Assembly (NCBI GenBank): GCA_963723495.1
Contig: CAVRQR010000015.1
Span: 248,001-312,000 of the forward strand
Direction: 5' to 3'
DNA length: 64,000 nucleotides
Source of the DNA: Gp6-AA40 sp963723495
Lineage (GTDB): Bacteria > Acidobacteriota > Vicinamibacteria > Vicinamibacterales > UBA2999
This document shows, one piece after another, positions 46,267 through 55,253 of this stretch (its first letter is position 1; every line of letters begins with the position of its first letter). Under the pieces are notes generated by a model that was not told the origin of the DNA, made no database searches, and saw nothing but the letters and a program-made list of their open reading frames with translations. A program made the translations under genes and the position numbers.

Positions 46267-47622
46267 ATGCACATCAACCCAGGAATCTTCAAGGCGTACG
46301 ACATCCGCGGACTCTATCCTGGCGAAATCGACGAAACCGTCGCGCGACAAATCGGGCGCGGATTCGTGACCTATCTGAAGGCTCAGCGCATCGCCGTCTC
46401 GCGCGACATGCGCGTGTCGTCGCCGGCACTGGCGGCTGCCTTCATCGAGGGCGCACGGGAACAGGGCGCCTCGGTGCTCGACTACGGCATGCTCCCGACC
46501 GACGTGCTCTACCACGCGGTCTTCAGCGACGGCCTCGAGGGCGGGGCGCAGATCACGGCGTCACACAACCCGAAGCAATACAACGGCATCAAGATGGTGC
46601 GCGAGGAAGCGCTCCCGCTCAGCGGCGACGCGGGCATCGGCGACATCCGGGACATGATTGCCAACGACCGGCTGCCTTCGCCATCGCCCACGCGTGGCGA
46701 CGTCACGAGCCGGAACATCCTGCCGGGATATGTCGAGAAGGTCATGTCCTTCATCGACCCCTCGATCATCAAGCCGTTCAACGTCGTGCTGGACGCTGGC
46801 AGCGGCATGGCCGGGCTCGTGGCTCCTATGCTGTTCGGCAAGCTGCCATGCCGGACGACGAGGCTGTGCTTCCAGATCGACGGCACGTTCCCCAACCACG
46901 AGGCGAACCCGCTCATCGAGGAGAACCGGCAGGACATCACCGCAGAAGTCATCCGGCAGAAGGCCGACATCGGGATTGCGTGGGATGGTGATGCCGATCG
47001 CTGCTTCTTCATCGACGGCAGTGGCGAGTTCATCTCGGGCGACTTCGTCACCGCACTGCTGGCGGAGGCGTTCCTGCTGAAGAATCCGGGCGCGACGGTC
47101 ATCTACGACCTGCGTGCGAGCCACGCCGTTCGTGACACGGTCGCCCGCTATGGAGGCACGGCGCTGATGAACCGCGTCGGTCACGCGTTCATCAAGCAGC
47201 GGATGCGCAAGGAGGACGGGATCTTCGCGGGAGAGGTCACCGGTCACTACTACTTCCGTGACTTCTATTACGCCGACAACGGCTTCATCCCCGCTCTGCT
47301 GATTCTCGAGCTGATGTCGAAGAAGAACCAGCCCCTTCGCGAACTGCTGCGCCCGTATCGCGAACGCTACTTCATCTCCGGAGAGATCAACACGAAGTTG
47401 AAGAGCATCGAAGAAGCGCCCAGGAGGCTGGACGCCATCGAAGCGCATTACAAGGACGCCACGCTGGCCAGACTCGACGGGCTGTCGGTGGACTACCCCG
47501 ACTGGCACTTCAACGTACGCGGATCGAATACGGAGCCGCTGCTGCGCCTGAATCTCGAGGCGAAGACCCCGGAGCTGATGGAGCGCAAACGGGATGAAGT
47601 CTTGGAAGTGATTAGAGGCTAG
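46267..47622 (+). CDS. Phosphomannomutase / phosphoglucomutase
   Basis: 451 residues of the alpha-D-phosphohexomutase family. Domain 1 holds the phosphoserine loop ITASHNPKQYNGIKM. Domain 2 holds the metal loop WDGDADRCFFIDG. Domain 3 has GEVTGHYYFRDFYYADNG (sugar-binding GEMSGH-type loop). Domain 4 holds the phosphate-binding RGSNTEPLLRLN. It converts hexose-6-phosphate to hexose-1-phosphate for the pyrophosphorylase upstream. The EVTGH/YYF arrangement is like AlgC/ManB, which act on both mannose and glucose. Confidence 0.93.
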   Translation: MHINPGIFKAYDIRGLYPGEIDETVARQIGRGFVTYLKAQRIAVSRDMRVSSPALAAAFIEGAREQGASVLDYGMLPTDVLYHAVFSDGLEGGAQITASHNPKQYNGIKMVREEALPLSGDAGIGDIRDMIANDRLPSPSPTRGDVTSRNILPGYVEKVMSFIDPSIIKPFNVVLDAGSGMAGLVAPMLFGKLPCRTTRLCFQIDGTFPNHEANPLIEENRQDITAEVIRQKADIGIAWDGDADRCFFIDGSGEFISGDFVTALLAEAFLLKNPGATVIYDLRASHAVRDTVARYGGTALMNRVGHAFIKQRMRKEDGIFAGEVTGHYYFRDFYYADNGFIPALLILELMSKKNQPLRELLRPYRERYFISGEINTKLKSIEEAPRRLDAIEAHYKDATLARLDGLSVDYPDWHFNVRGSNTEPLLRLNLEAKTPELMERKRDEVLEVIRG

Positions 47623-47693
47623 AGGTCAATGCCGGCTGCAGACACCACCTGAATTCTGCATTTGCATTCTGAATTACAATGAGTGCAACCGAA

Positions 47694-47768
47694 GCGGGAG
47701 TAGTTCAGCGGTAGAACGCGAGCTTCCCAAGCTCGATGTCGCGGGTTCGATCCCCGTCTCCCGCTCCA
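47694..47768 (+). tRNA. tRNA-Gly (anticodon CCC)
   Basis: A cloverleaf with acceptor stem GCGGGAG/CTCCCGC, D arm, anticodon stem CGAGC/GCTCG around loop TTCCCAA (anticodon CCC), T arm GCGGG-TTCGATC-CCCGT and encoded CCA (47766-47768). Confidence 0.96.
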
Positions 47769-47935
47769 ATCCCTTCAACAACTTGCCGGAATCCATCTCC
47801 GCCACCGACGGCCGATTGGCTGCGGTGTGCCCGAAAGTGTGCCCATGGACGCTCGTCCAACCTGCGCGCCGCCTCGCGCAGGTCAATGGGAACCGCCCGC
47901 CACTGGACGCCGTAGCCAACAACAGGAGCGCCGTG

Positions 47936-48157
47936 ATGACCGACCAGGACACGACACGCAAGGACCGAAAGGAACAACGTAAACACGATAACGATCTGAC
48001 ACCTCTCCTGCCGGCTGTCGTACTTCCCGTGCTGATCGATGCACCGCCGACCACCACGAGTACGCCCACGACTGCACCCGACCCTGCGCCCAGCTGGGAT
48101 AGTGGCTTCGGCGGCGGCGACACCGGCGGTGGCGGCAGCGGTGGAGGCGACTTTTGA
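47936..48157 (+). CDS. Small protein with Pro/Thr linker and Gly-Asp-rich tail
   Basis: 73 residues from ATG 47936, preceded by AACAGGAGCG as ribosome-binding site. It has a charged N-terminus (TTRKDRKEQRKHDND), a short hydrophobic segment (LTPLLPAVVLPVLI), a Pro/Thr linker and a tail FGGGDTGGGGSGGGDF. The tail resembles the Gly/Ser-rich ends of TPM-domain (YgcG) membrane proteins. No function can be given. The region 47769-47935 after the tRNA shows no gene. Confidence 0.5.
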   Translation: MTDQDTTRKDRKEQRKHDNDLTPLLPAVVLPVLIDAPPTTTSTPTTAPDPAPSWDSGFGGGDTGGGGSGGGDF

Positions 48158-48317
48158 CCGCGCTAGCGCGTTAGCTGTGCCGCCTCGCCGCGCCCTGGGC
48201 TATCCGACCGACCGGCCAGGATTCGGGCGTGTCAAAGCTGCTTGCACCTGGCGATGAGATCCGCTGGCCGCGCTGCTCGCGCCGGCATCCCGTCCACCTG
48301 TAGTCGACTTCTAGCGT

Positions 48318-50287
48318 CTAGCGCAAGTTTGCGAGCCACAACTCGTGCGGGCCTTCACGCTGCATCGCGTAGACAATTTCGTCGCGCGCCGACATGTCCA
48401 TGGAAATTACGAAATCACGTTCGAACGGGCCGACCAGTCCGTGCACCGTCTCTGCGCCGCCATGAACGCCAACCGACGTCAGTTCCGCCCACTCTCGTGG
48501 CGTCGTGTGTCGCAGAAAGAAGACACGCGTTGCGTCGCTGGACCAGGCCAGCGCTGTCACACTGCGGTCGGATTTGGGCGTGAGCGCCTGGCAGCGCCCC
48601 GTGCGTTCGCAGACGACCACCTCGTGATCGCGCGATTCCCCGGCAATCAATCGGCCATCGCGAGAGAATCGCTGCTCGTACAGCGCGAAGGGAAGCGGCG
48701 TTTCAGAGTCGGTCTCGAGATCGCGCGCTCGCGACTGCTGCAATTGTCCGTTCTCCACTGACGAGTAGACAACCATGCGATCGCGGGGATCCACCGCGGC
48801 CTGATATTGCCGCCCGAAGGACCAGGGCGCGATTGCCCGCGAGGCACCGCTCGAGACCGACAGCCTCCGGAAGGTCTGGGTAGGGCGCACCTGATAGAAG
48901 TACAACGTCTCACCATCAGCACTCCATTGCGGCATGATGTTGAGGTCGCCCGCGCCATCGGTCACGGCAGTAACGTTCGAGCCATCCGCATCCATGACGA
49001 ACAGCTGCATTTCGCCGCGTGAATTCCTGCTCTGCAGCGCGATGCGGCGTCCATCCGGCGAGTAGCGAGGAAACACGAGAGGCGTGCGCCGCTCGATAAC
49101 TGTCCGTCGTGTGCCGCTGCGCACGTCCTGGACCACGACTGCCCAAGTGCGCTTCACGTTCGCGAAAAGGAGCGTGCGCCCATCGGGCGACACGACGGGA
49201 TCGAAATCCTCACCGGCACCTGTCGTCAGAGGTTCAGGCGTGCCGCCCGCGACAGACACCCGCCACAGATTCGGACTGCCCGCGCGTGCCGAGCGAATGA
49301 TGAGCGACTTGCCATCGGGAGTCCACGCGGGTGCGCCGCCCTCCTCGAAGTCCGACGTAACTCGTCGAGGCGGACCGCCGTCCGAAGGGAGAAGCCAGTA
49401 ATCGCCGTACCGGCCCTCCTCGCCAAGGAAGACCGCGATCGAGTTTCCGTCCGGTGAGAAGGTCGGCCAGGCGTCCCCATAGTGGGCAATCAGCCGCTGC
49501 GGGGGGCGCGGCAACCGGTTTGCGCCGGACCCGTCGGCGCCGGCAATGAAGATCTGTCCGCCTCTTTCGAAGACGAGCCGTTCGCCATCAGGCGACAGAT
49601 CCGCATTCCAACCGTTCTCCATGATCTGGCGAGCCTCGCCGCCGAGCGACGGCACGGACCAGATGCCACTGCCGGCGCGCGAGTAGACGATGCGGTCACC
49701 TCGCGCTGACCATCGTGGGCGCGCCGCGGGAATGTCACCGAAAGTAATTTGGATGGGCTCTCCCTTCCCAAGCTGCTTGATCCAGACCTGCGGAGTACCG
49801 CTAGCGTCGCTGACGAACGCAATCGTCCGACCGTCCGGCGAGAGAGTCGGCCACCGATGCGATCCCGAAAACGTTGAGATCAGCTCCAGGCTGTCTACCG
49901 GCGCGTTCGGCCCCGACCTCGCCGAGGCCGCGCGGCGTGCCGCCATATACGAAACTGAACCGATGACCACGGCCGCGGCCGCAAGGGTGACGGCGATCGT
50001 CATTCGCCAACGCGTTGGCGAGGCTCGCTCCTGGACGTGGCCTTCGAAGCTCCGTACGGACGCTGCGCGACCGGGCCCAGGTATCCAGCTCGTTCTTGTA
50101 AGCGAATACGGAGCCGAGGTCCTTGTGGAGCTGCCGATGGATTGGCAGCCCCTCTTCCTTTTCCCACCGATGAAGCGTTCGGACACTGCGTCTTCAGGTA
50201 GACGGCAATCTCCTTCCAGGACTCGAGCCGTTCCCTGGCGGATACCGCATCGCCTTCAGGCCCGGTGTGGGAGGGAGCCGCGTCCAT
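48318..50287 (-). CDS. Regulator-like protein: WKEIA helix-turn-helix, membrane helix and PD40 propeller (frameshifted)
   Basis: From ATG 50287 the N-terminus reads ESWKEIAVYLK, then (after a frame change near 50195) RSVRTLHRWEKEEGLPIHRQ and KNELDTWARSR. This is a MerR/CadC-like helix-turn-helix with an anchor region typical of Vicinamibacteria. A second change near 50010 enters the frame with a membrane helix (AVTLAAAAVVIGSVSYMAA) and about 550 residues of PD40 repeats (TLSPDGRTIAFVSDASGTPQ; RWSARGDRIVYSRAG; DLSPDGERLVFERGG; TFSPDGNSIAVFLG; AWTPDGKSLIIRS; VVSPDGRTLLFANV; RYSPDGRRIALQSR; QWSADGETLYFYQ). Probably a one-component sensor with a periplasmic propeller. Ligand unknown. Confidence 0.8.
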
Positions 50288-50496
50288 GAGGGGCTCAGAT
50301 CTTCCGACGCGCATTGTAGTCCTGCTCGCCCGATCCTCGAACCGACGCGTTCGCGGACGCGAGCGCGCGACGAAGTGTGCCAGAGGCGCCGTGGCAGCCT
50401 TTGTCTCTTGCCCGGTCGGCAGCCCCCCTCCTACGCTGCAGCCCGGGCTCTCGTTTGTTGCGGTAGTTGACGGCTCGGCCCTTGAGGAGGTGCACG

Positions 50497-51364
50497 ATGC
50501 GCAAACTCTGTGTCGCATTAACGGCTGCGCTAGCAGCCTCTTTGATGATGCCTGCTCTCACTCGTCCCACCGCGGCGCTCACATCGGCTGAAGCTGTCGA
50601 TCAGGCGAACGCCTATCCGAACGTCGGGTCGATCATGGTCTGGCGCGATGCGGAACAACCCACTCGGCCTCCCCGGTGGACTCGCCGGCCAGGTGACCGT
50701 CGTCCTCATCCACCCGCAGACACTACTCACCGCGGGACACTTCGCCGCGCGAGCCGAGAGCTTTGGAACGCTTCCGCCCTGGCTTCGAATCGTCGTCAGC
50801 TTCGCTCCAAATGCCTTGGATCAGAGCACATGGATCGACCTCAGTCGCCGCGGCACGTGTATCGCTCACCCTTCTTTCCCGAGGCCCTGCACCCCACAGA
50901 GTTGCCCGTTCGACGACACCGACGGACAGTACGAACCGGGGATCAGCGACGTCGGCCTCTGCTTTCTCGACGAGCCCGTGCTCGGCATCCGACCAGCCAA
51001 GCTCGCCAACCGCAGCCTCGACGATGAGCGTGTCCCGGGCACGAGAATGACCATCGTCGGCTACGGGACGACGGCGCCAGCTCCGGGCGGTCCGGCTGAC
51101 ACGTCGCTCTACGACGGCATCCGCCGGTGGGGCATGTCCACGGTCGACCAGGTCATCGATCAGAACTGGGTGACGTTCAACCGCGATCTGGTTGGCGTCT
51201 GCTACGGTGACTCGGGCGCACCGACCTTCTTCAACGGCCGAGTGGTCGCGGTCGCATCCGATGGCGCCCTCGATTGTGTGTCTGCCGACAATCGCGCCCG
51301 GGTGGACAGCAAGGAAGTGCGCAACTGGATCAAGGCACAAATCGATCAGCGCTTTCCGTTTTGA
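50497..51364 (+). CDS. Secreted trypsin-like serine protease (one frameshift)
   Basis: It starts at ATG 50497 behind a strong ribosome-binding site GAGGAGG (50484-50490). The signal peptide is KLCVALTAALAASLMMPAL. A frame change near 50650 precedes the protease domain. All three triad elements are visible: LLTAGHFAARAE (His), GISDVGLCFLDEPV (Asp) and GVCYGDSGAPTFFNG (Ser, GDSG). Cysteine pairs CIAHPSFPRPC, CPF and C...CVSAD would form disulfides. About 285 residues. Substrate unknown. Confidence 0.83.
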
Positions 51365-51492
51365 TCTTCTCGTGCGTCGCGGATCGTCGATGGCATTCGC
51401 GTCAGAGCACGCCTGCCGATCGTTTCCGCGAGCACGAGCAGCGGAACCCGATAAAGCCGCGGCCGCAGCACGAGAACGAGGGTAGAGCGTGC

Positions 51493-51773
51493 TCAATTGC
51501 GGAACGACGGCGGCAAACTGGCTGGGTCGGCCAACTCCGTTCGCGCCGCCCGCAGGTTGCGTGCGGCGACATTCAACAGGTTCACAATCGCCTGCGAAGT
51601 CTCTGCTTTCTGCGCTGCCTCGAGCGCCACTTTGACAGCAAGCAGTTTCCCGCGAGCGGATAGGATGCCAGCGTCCAGATCTCTCGCCAATGCGCCGCTT
51701 GACAGAACCTGCATCGCGTCGATGGTTTCGGCCAGAGTTTCGTAGCGTCACGGCGAGCTTCAGTCGTCACCAT
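51493..51773 (-). CDS. Small helical protein of unknown function (one frameshift)
   Basis: From ATG 51773, which overlaps the stop of the upstream OMP gene (TAATG), the frame MVTTEARR breaks after a few codons and continues as RYETLAETIDAMQVLSSGAL, then KVALEAAQKAETSQAIVNLL and NVAARNLRAARTELADPASL. About 93 residues, mostly helical, no signal peptide. No family recognised. The TAATG arrangement indicates translation coupling with the OMP gene. Confidence 0.5.
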
Positions 51774-52375
51774 TACTTTAGCGACGCGCCGACGGTCACC
51801 GCCACGGCGGTGTCCTTCGGAATGACGTCCCCCGCTGAAATGTGATGCACGCGGACATCGAATCCCACGCCGAAGTGCGGACTGAGAAACCAGCGCGCGC
51901 CGCCACCCCAGTTCAACGACGGCATCGATTCTGACACGCCGGCGGGATCCGCGCTCACACGGGTGATGCCGTATCCGGCGCTCAGATAGCTCCAGCCATC
52001 CGCGGTGCCGAAGTTAGCCGACACCTGCGGGTCCACCGATCCGAGCGTCGTCGTCACGTCCGCCGTCGTGCCGCGCGCAAACAGAAAATCGACCCCGACC
52101 CCAAGCCGAGCCGGACCAAGTTGAAGCGGATAGATGTGGGCACCCATGCCCCCGCCGAAACCGCGCGCCGGTACCGTTGCGGTGGTGTCACCCTCCGGAA
52201 CAAATGTTTCACTGGCGGGGATGGCGCTCGTGACGGCCCTGAAGTCGAACACGAACGGACCTGGAGGACCAGGATTGAGCGTCTGCGCAGCGGCGCCAGA
52301 CACAGGCATCAGCGCCACGACTATGAGTATCCGCATCAGCCGGCGCACGCTGCGGATGACCGGAGCGACGCTCAC
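51773..52375 (-). CDS. Outer-membrane beta-barrel-like protein
   Basis: 200 residues from GTG 52375. A signal peptide (MRILIVVALMPVSGAAAQ) is followed by alternating beta strands typical of small OmpA/OmpW-like barrels: GFGGGMGAHIYPLQLGPARL, GVGVDFLFARG, GWSYLSAGYGITRVS, NWGGGARWFLSPHFGVGFDV and a terminal AVTVGASLK. Ends with Lys rather than the usual Phe. It overlaps the solute-binding gene stop by one base (TAGTG), so the two are probably co-translated. Role unknown. Confidence 0.75.
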   Translation of the reverse strand: MSVAPVIRSVRRLMRILIVVALMPVSGAAAQTLNPGPPGPFVFDFRAVTSAIPASETFVPEGDTTATVPARGFGGGMGAHIYPLQLGPARLGVGVDFLFARGTTADVTTTLGSVDPQVSANFGTADGWSYLSAGYGITRVSADPAGVSESMPSLNWGGGARWFLSPHFGVGFDVRVHHISAGDVIPKDTAVAVTVGASLK

Positions 52376-53190
52376 TACCTCTTCCTGGGCGCCGCCACGT
52401 TGACGCCCGCGAGTTTCGCGCGCTCGATCGACTGCTTGATGAACCCGGAGGCACGCATCTCGTCGACGAACCGTTCAACCGTCTCCAGCGCGGCCGCGTT
52501 GCCTTTCGCCATCACGACGCACTGTTCGACGTCGAGGAAGCTGTCCCCAAGTGCGCGGAGCCTGCCCGACGATGCTGCTTCAGCATCGAGCGAACGCTGC
52601 CGGTTGATCGCAAACGCATCGACCGATCCGCCGGCCAGCAGCATATCGACTTCGGCCTGGGGAGGCATGACGTCGAGGATACGCACGCGGGCATGCTTCA
52701 ACGTGCTACTGACGAAATGCTCCTGCGTCTGGCCCTTGACGGCCGCGACTGTGACACCAGTCCGATCGACATCAGCGCTCGTGCGAATGGGCGAGCTGGA
52801 CTTGACGAGATAGCTGTTGGCCATCGCGATGAACGCCGGGCCGAAGGCGACCTCCCTGGCGCGCGCTTCGTCGTACGCCAGGAACCCGATGTCAGCCTGT
52901 CCGTTCTGCAGAGCCTCGATCAATTCCGCCGCGTTCGGCACCGAGACGATGGACGACGGCACGCCGAGCTTCCGGGCCAGTTCACGCGCCAGATCCGGCA
53001 CCGTCCCGCTGATTTCACCGGTCCTGGGATCCACTCGTCCCTGAACAGGGTTGCCGCCAAGAAACACCACACGCAGCGTTCCCGTCGGCGCCAGCGTCGC
53101 GGCAGGAGATTGCGCCTTCACAGCTGTGAGCATCACCCCGATCGCGACACACACCTGCAGGCACCGTATCCGCCATCTGGTACTCGACAT
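52375..53190 (-). CDS. Family 3 extracellular solute-binding protein
   Basis: 271 residues with a signal peptide (CLQVCVAIGVMLTAVKAQS). The amino-acid binding fold has TGTLRVVFLGGNPVQGRVDP, GEISGTVPDLARELARKLGV, ELIEALQNGQADIGFLAYDEAR, FGPAFIAMANSYLVK, VDRTGVTVAAVKGQTQEHF and LLAGGSVDAFAINRQRSLD, which is the pattern of GlnH/HisJ-like proteins. No permease or ATPase is adjacent, so it may be a receptor or have a distant transporter. The three-gene unit 53190-51493 reads minus. Confidence 0.85.
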   Translation of the reverse strand: MSSTRWRIRCLQVCVAIGVMLTAVKAQSPAATLAPTGTLRVVFLGGNPVQGRVDPRTGEISGTVPDLARELARKLGVPSSIVSVPNAAELIEALQNGQADIGFLAYDEARAREVAFGPAFIAMANSYLVKSSSPIRTSADVDRTGVTVAAVKGQTQEHFVSSTLKHARVRILDVMPPQAEVDMLLAGGSVDAFAINRQRSLDAEAASSGRLRALGDSFLDVEQCVVMAKGNAAALETVERFVDEMRASGFIKQSIERAKLAGVNVAAPRKR

Positions 53191-53192
53191 CG

Positions 53193-54071
53193 CTAGTACC
53201 CCTTTTCTGCCTCCGCGGGCTGCTGGCCGCGAGACTGCTGAACGATGCGCACGCCGGCGCTGGCGCCGATGCGGGTCGCACCGGCCGCCACCATCTCCTT
53301 CACGCCTTCGAGCGTGCGCACCCCTCCCGATGCCTTCACGCCCATGTCGCCGCCAACGATGCGCCGCATCAGGGCGACGTCGGCCGCCGTCGCCCCGCCA
53401 GGACCAAAGCCGGTCGACGTCTTCACGAAATCGGCACCGGCTGCCTTCGCGAGCGTACAGGCCGTTACCTTCTCCTCATCCGTCAACAAGGCGGTCTCGA
53501 TGATCACTTTGCTGATCACGTTCGATTCGCGGCAGGCCAGTGTCACACCCTGAATGTCCTGCTCCACCAAATGGAGATCGCCGGACTTCAACGCTCCAAC
53601 GTTGATGACCATGTCGATCTCCCGTGCACCATCGAAGATCGCGCGTCGCGCCTCGTACTGCTTCGCATCCGCCGTCGTCGCTCCGAGCGGAAAGCCGACC
53701 ACCGAGCACACCGCGACCGCACTTCCCTTTAACTGGCGCGCACAAATAGCGACCCACGTCGGGTTCACACAGACGCTCGCGAACCGGTGTTCCGACGCCT
53801 CCCGGCACAGCGTCTCGATCTCGGCCCTGGTCGCGTCCGGCTTGAGCAGTGTGTGGTCAATCATTGCGGCCACGTCGCCGGCACGACCGCCGACGGCGTG
53901 CAGCCCGAGGCGGGTTGCGCCGGCTTGCACCACGGGAGCCACGCGATTCGGGCAACACTCGTAGAGCACCGAGTGGCATTGGCACCGGACCGGCGGCCGC
54001 CGAGTGTCAGCGGCAGCCAATTCCTCGACGATGATCTGGATGAGCCGCTCGAGTTCGCCAGGTGTCATCAA
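53193..54071 (-). CDS. deoC: Deoxyribose-phosphate aldolase with microcompartment-type N-terminal extension
   Basis: 292 residues. The core aldolase (from ~68) has MIDHTLLKPDATRAEIE, FASVCVNPTWV, VCSVVGFPLGATT, EIDMVINVGALKSGD, KVIIETALLTDEEK, the Schiff-base KTSTGFGPGGAT and GVKASGGVRTLEG. The first ~60 residues are extra: an amphipathic helix ELERLIQIIVEELAAAD, then RCQCHSVLYECCP with four cysteines. Such helices are the encapsulation-peptide type of bacterial microcompartment cargo, but no shell genes are in the window. Overlaps the rpiB-like gene upstream by four bases. Confidence 0.93.
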   Translation of the reverse strand: MMTPGELERLIQIIVEELAAADTRRPPVRCQCHSVLYECCPNRVAPVVQAGATRLGLHAVGGRAGDVAAMIDHTLLKPDATRAEIETLCREASEHRFASVCVNPTWVAICARQLKGSAVAVCSVVGFPLGATTADAKQYEARRAIFDGAREIDMVINVGALKSGDLHLVEQDIQGVTLACRESNVISKVIIETALLTDEEKVTACTLAKAAGADFVKTSTGFGPGGATAADVALMRRIVGGDMGVKASGGVRTLEGVKEMVAAGATRIGASAGVRIVQQSRGQQPAEAEKGY

Positions 54072-54703
54072 GTGCGCGGATAGCGTTCCAGGTCGCGAAT
54101 CTTGGCCAGTCGCCTGATGTAGCGCGCTTCGCGCATCGGTGTATCGAGGAACGTGTCGACGATCGCCACGGCTTCGTCCCTGCTCACCAGCGTCGCGCCA
54201 AGGGCAAGTACGTTAGCCCCGTTGTGCTGCCGCGCATATCGTGCGAGCGTCTGGTTGAGACACATCGCGGCACGCGCACCGGGAACTTTGTTCGCTGCGA
54301 TCGTGGACCCGATTCCCGCGCCATCGATCACAATTGCGGCATCCGCTTCACCGCGTGCGACGGCCAACGCCGCCGACGCTGCCGTGTCCGGATAGTCCAC
54401 CGGGTCGATCGTCGAGGTCCCGAGGTCGTGAGCGGTCAGACCTCTGCCCCGCAGATGCTGCACGAGGGCCGCCTTCAACGCAAGCGTCGTATGGTCGCCT
54501 GCAATGGCCACCGTGCGAATGGCCGCCGCAGGAGCCAGATCGGACGCGTCGGGATCGGCGCCCTCGCGGACGACGGAAATCCGCCGCGCTGTGAGCGTAT
54601 CCTGTGCAAGCGGTGTGATATGACCGCCACTCACCAGGACGATCGTGCTGCCGGTCTCGAGCACACGCGCGTCGGCTTCGGTGATCATCTGAAAACGTTT
54701 CAC
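54068..54703 (-). CDS. RpiB/LacAB-family sugar-phosphate isomerase with N-terminal extension
   Basis: 211 residues. The isomerase core (from ~66) has VAIAGDHTTLALKAALVQHL, LTAHDLGTSTIDPVDYPDTA, GEADAAIVIDGAGIGSTIAAN, KVPGARAAMCLNQTLAR, RQHNGANVLALG and the C-terminal FLDTPMREARYIRRLAKI. The first ~50 residues (ITEADARVLETGSTIVLVSG; GHITPLAQDTLTARRISVV) match the short domain seen on EutT-type and other microcompartment-linked proteins. Probable role is interconversion of a pentose or deoxy sugar phosphate feeding DeoC. Four-base overlap with deoC. Confidence 0.88.
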   Translation of the reverse strand: MKRFQMITEADARVLETGSTIVLVSGGHITPLAQDTLTARRISVVREGADPDASDLAPAAAIRTVAIAGDHTTLALKAALVQHLRGRGLTAHDLGTSTIDPVDYPDTAASAALAVARGEADAAIVIDGAGIGSTIAANKVPGARAAMCLNQTLARYARQHNGANVLALGATLVSRDEAVAIVDTFLDTPMREARYIRRLAKIRDLERYPRT

Positions 54704-54746
54704 GATCCGGCGCTATGTTACCCTTGCCGGCACGACCGCTCAAGGC

Positions 54747-55253
54747 ATGCAGACACTGATCTCAGAACCACAATTACAACAACGCGTAGCCGCCCTCGCG
54801 CGCGAGATCTCGAACGACCACCCGGATGGTGTGCACATGGTCTGCGTGCTCAAGGGAGCGTTCATGTTCCTCGCCGACCTCGTGCGCGCCATGACGTGCG
54901 AGGTCACGCTCGACTTCATGGCCCTCTCGAGCTACGGCATGAACACGCACTCGTCGGGGGAGGTGCGGCTGCTGAAGGATCTCGACACAGGGCTCGAGGG
55001 GCGATCAGTGGTCATCGTCGAGGACATCGTGGACACCGGGCTCACGCTTTCGTACCTGCAGGAGATCTTGCGCGCCCGCGGGCCGCGCAGCCTGAGGACC
55101 GCGTGCCTTCTGAGCAAGCCGTCGCGGCGGAAGACCAACGTCGTGGTTGATTATGTCGGCTTTACGATTGAGGACAACTTCGTCGTCGGGTACGGGCTCG
55201 ATGCCGGAGGGCGCCACCGCAATCTCCCCCACCTCGCCATCGTCAGCGAGTAG
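54747..55253 (+). CDS. hpt: Hypoxanthine phosphoribosyltransferase
   Basis: Purine salvage. 168 residues. VHMVCVLKGAFMFLADLVR, the PRPP loop VVIVEDIVDTGLTLSYL and the C-terminal DNFVVGYGLDAGGRHRNLP are diagnostic; FMALSSYG includes the flexible loop SSYG. It converges on the amidohydrolase gene with an 11-base overlap of the two stops. Confidence 0.95.
   Translation: MQTLISEPQLQQRVAALAREISNDHPDGVHMVCVLKGAFMFLADLVRAMTCEVTLDFMALSSYGMNTHSSGEVRLLKDLDTGLEGRSVVIVEDIVDTGLTLSYLQEILRARGPRSLRTACLLSKPSRRKTNVVVDYVGFTIEDNFVVGYGLDAGGRHRNLPHLAIVSE

Noticed and set aside
47674..48123. A minus-strand frame reading ERETGIEPATSSLGSSRSTA
   Set aside because: It is the antisense of the tRNA-Gly gene (47694-47768), a well-known artefact in annotation, with no domain support.
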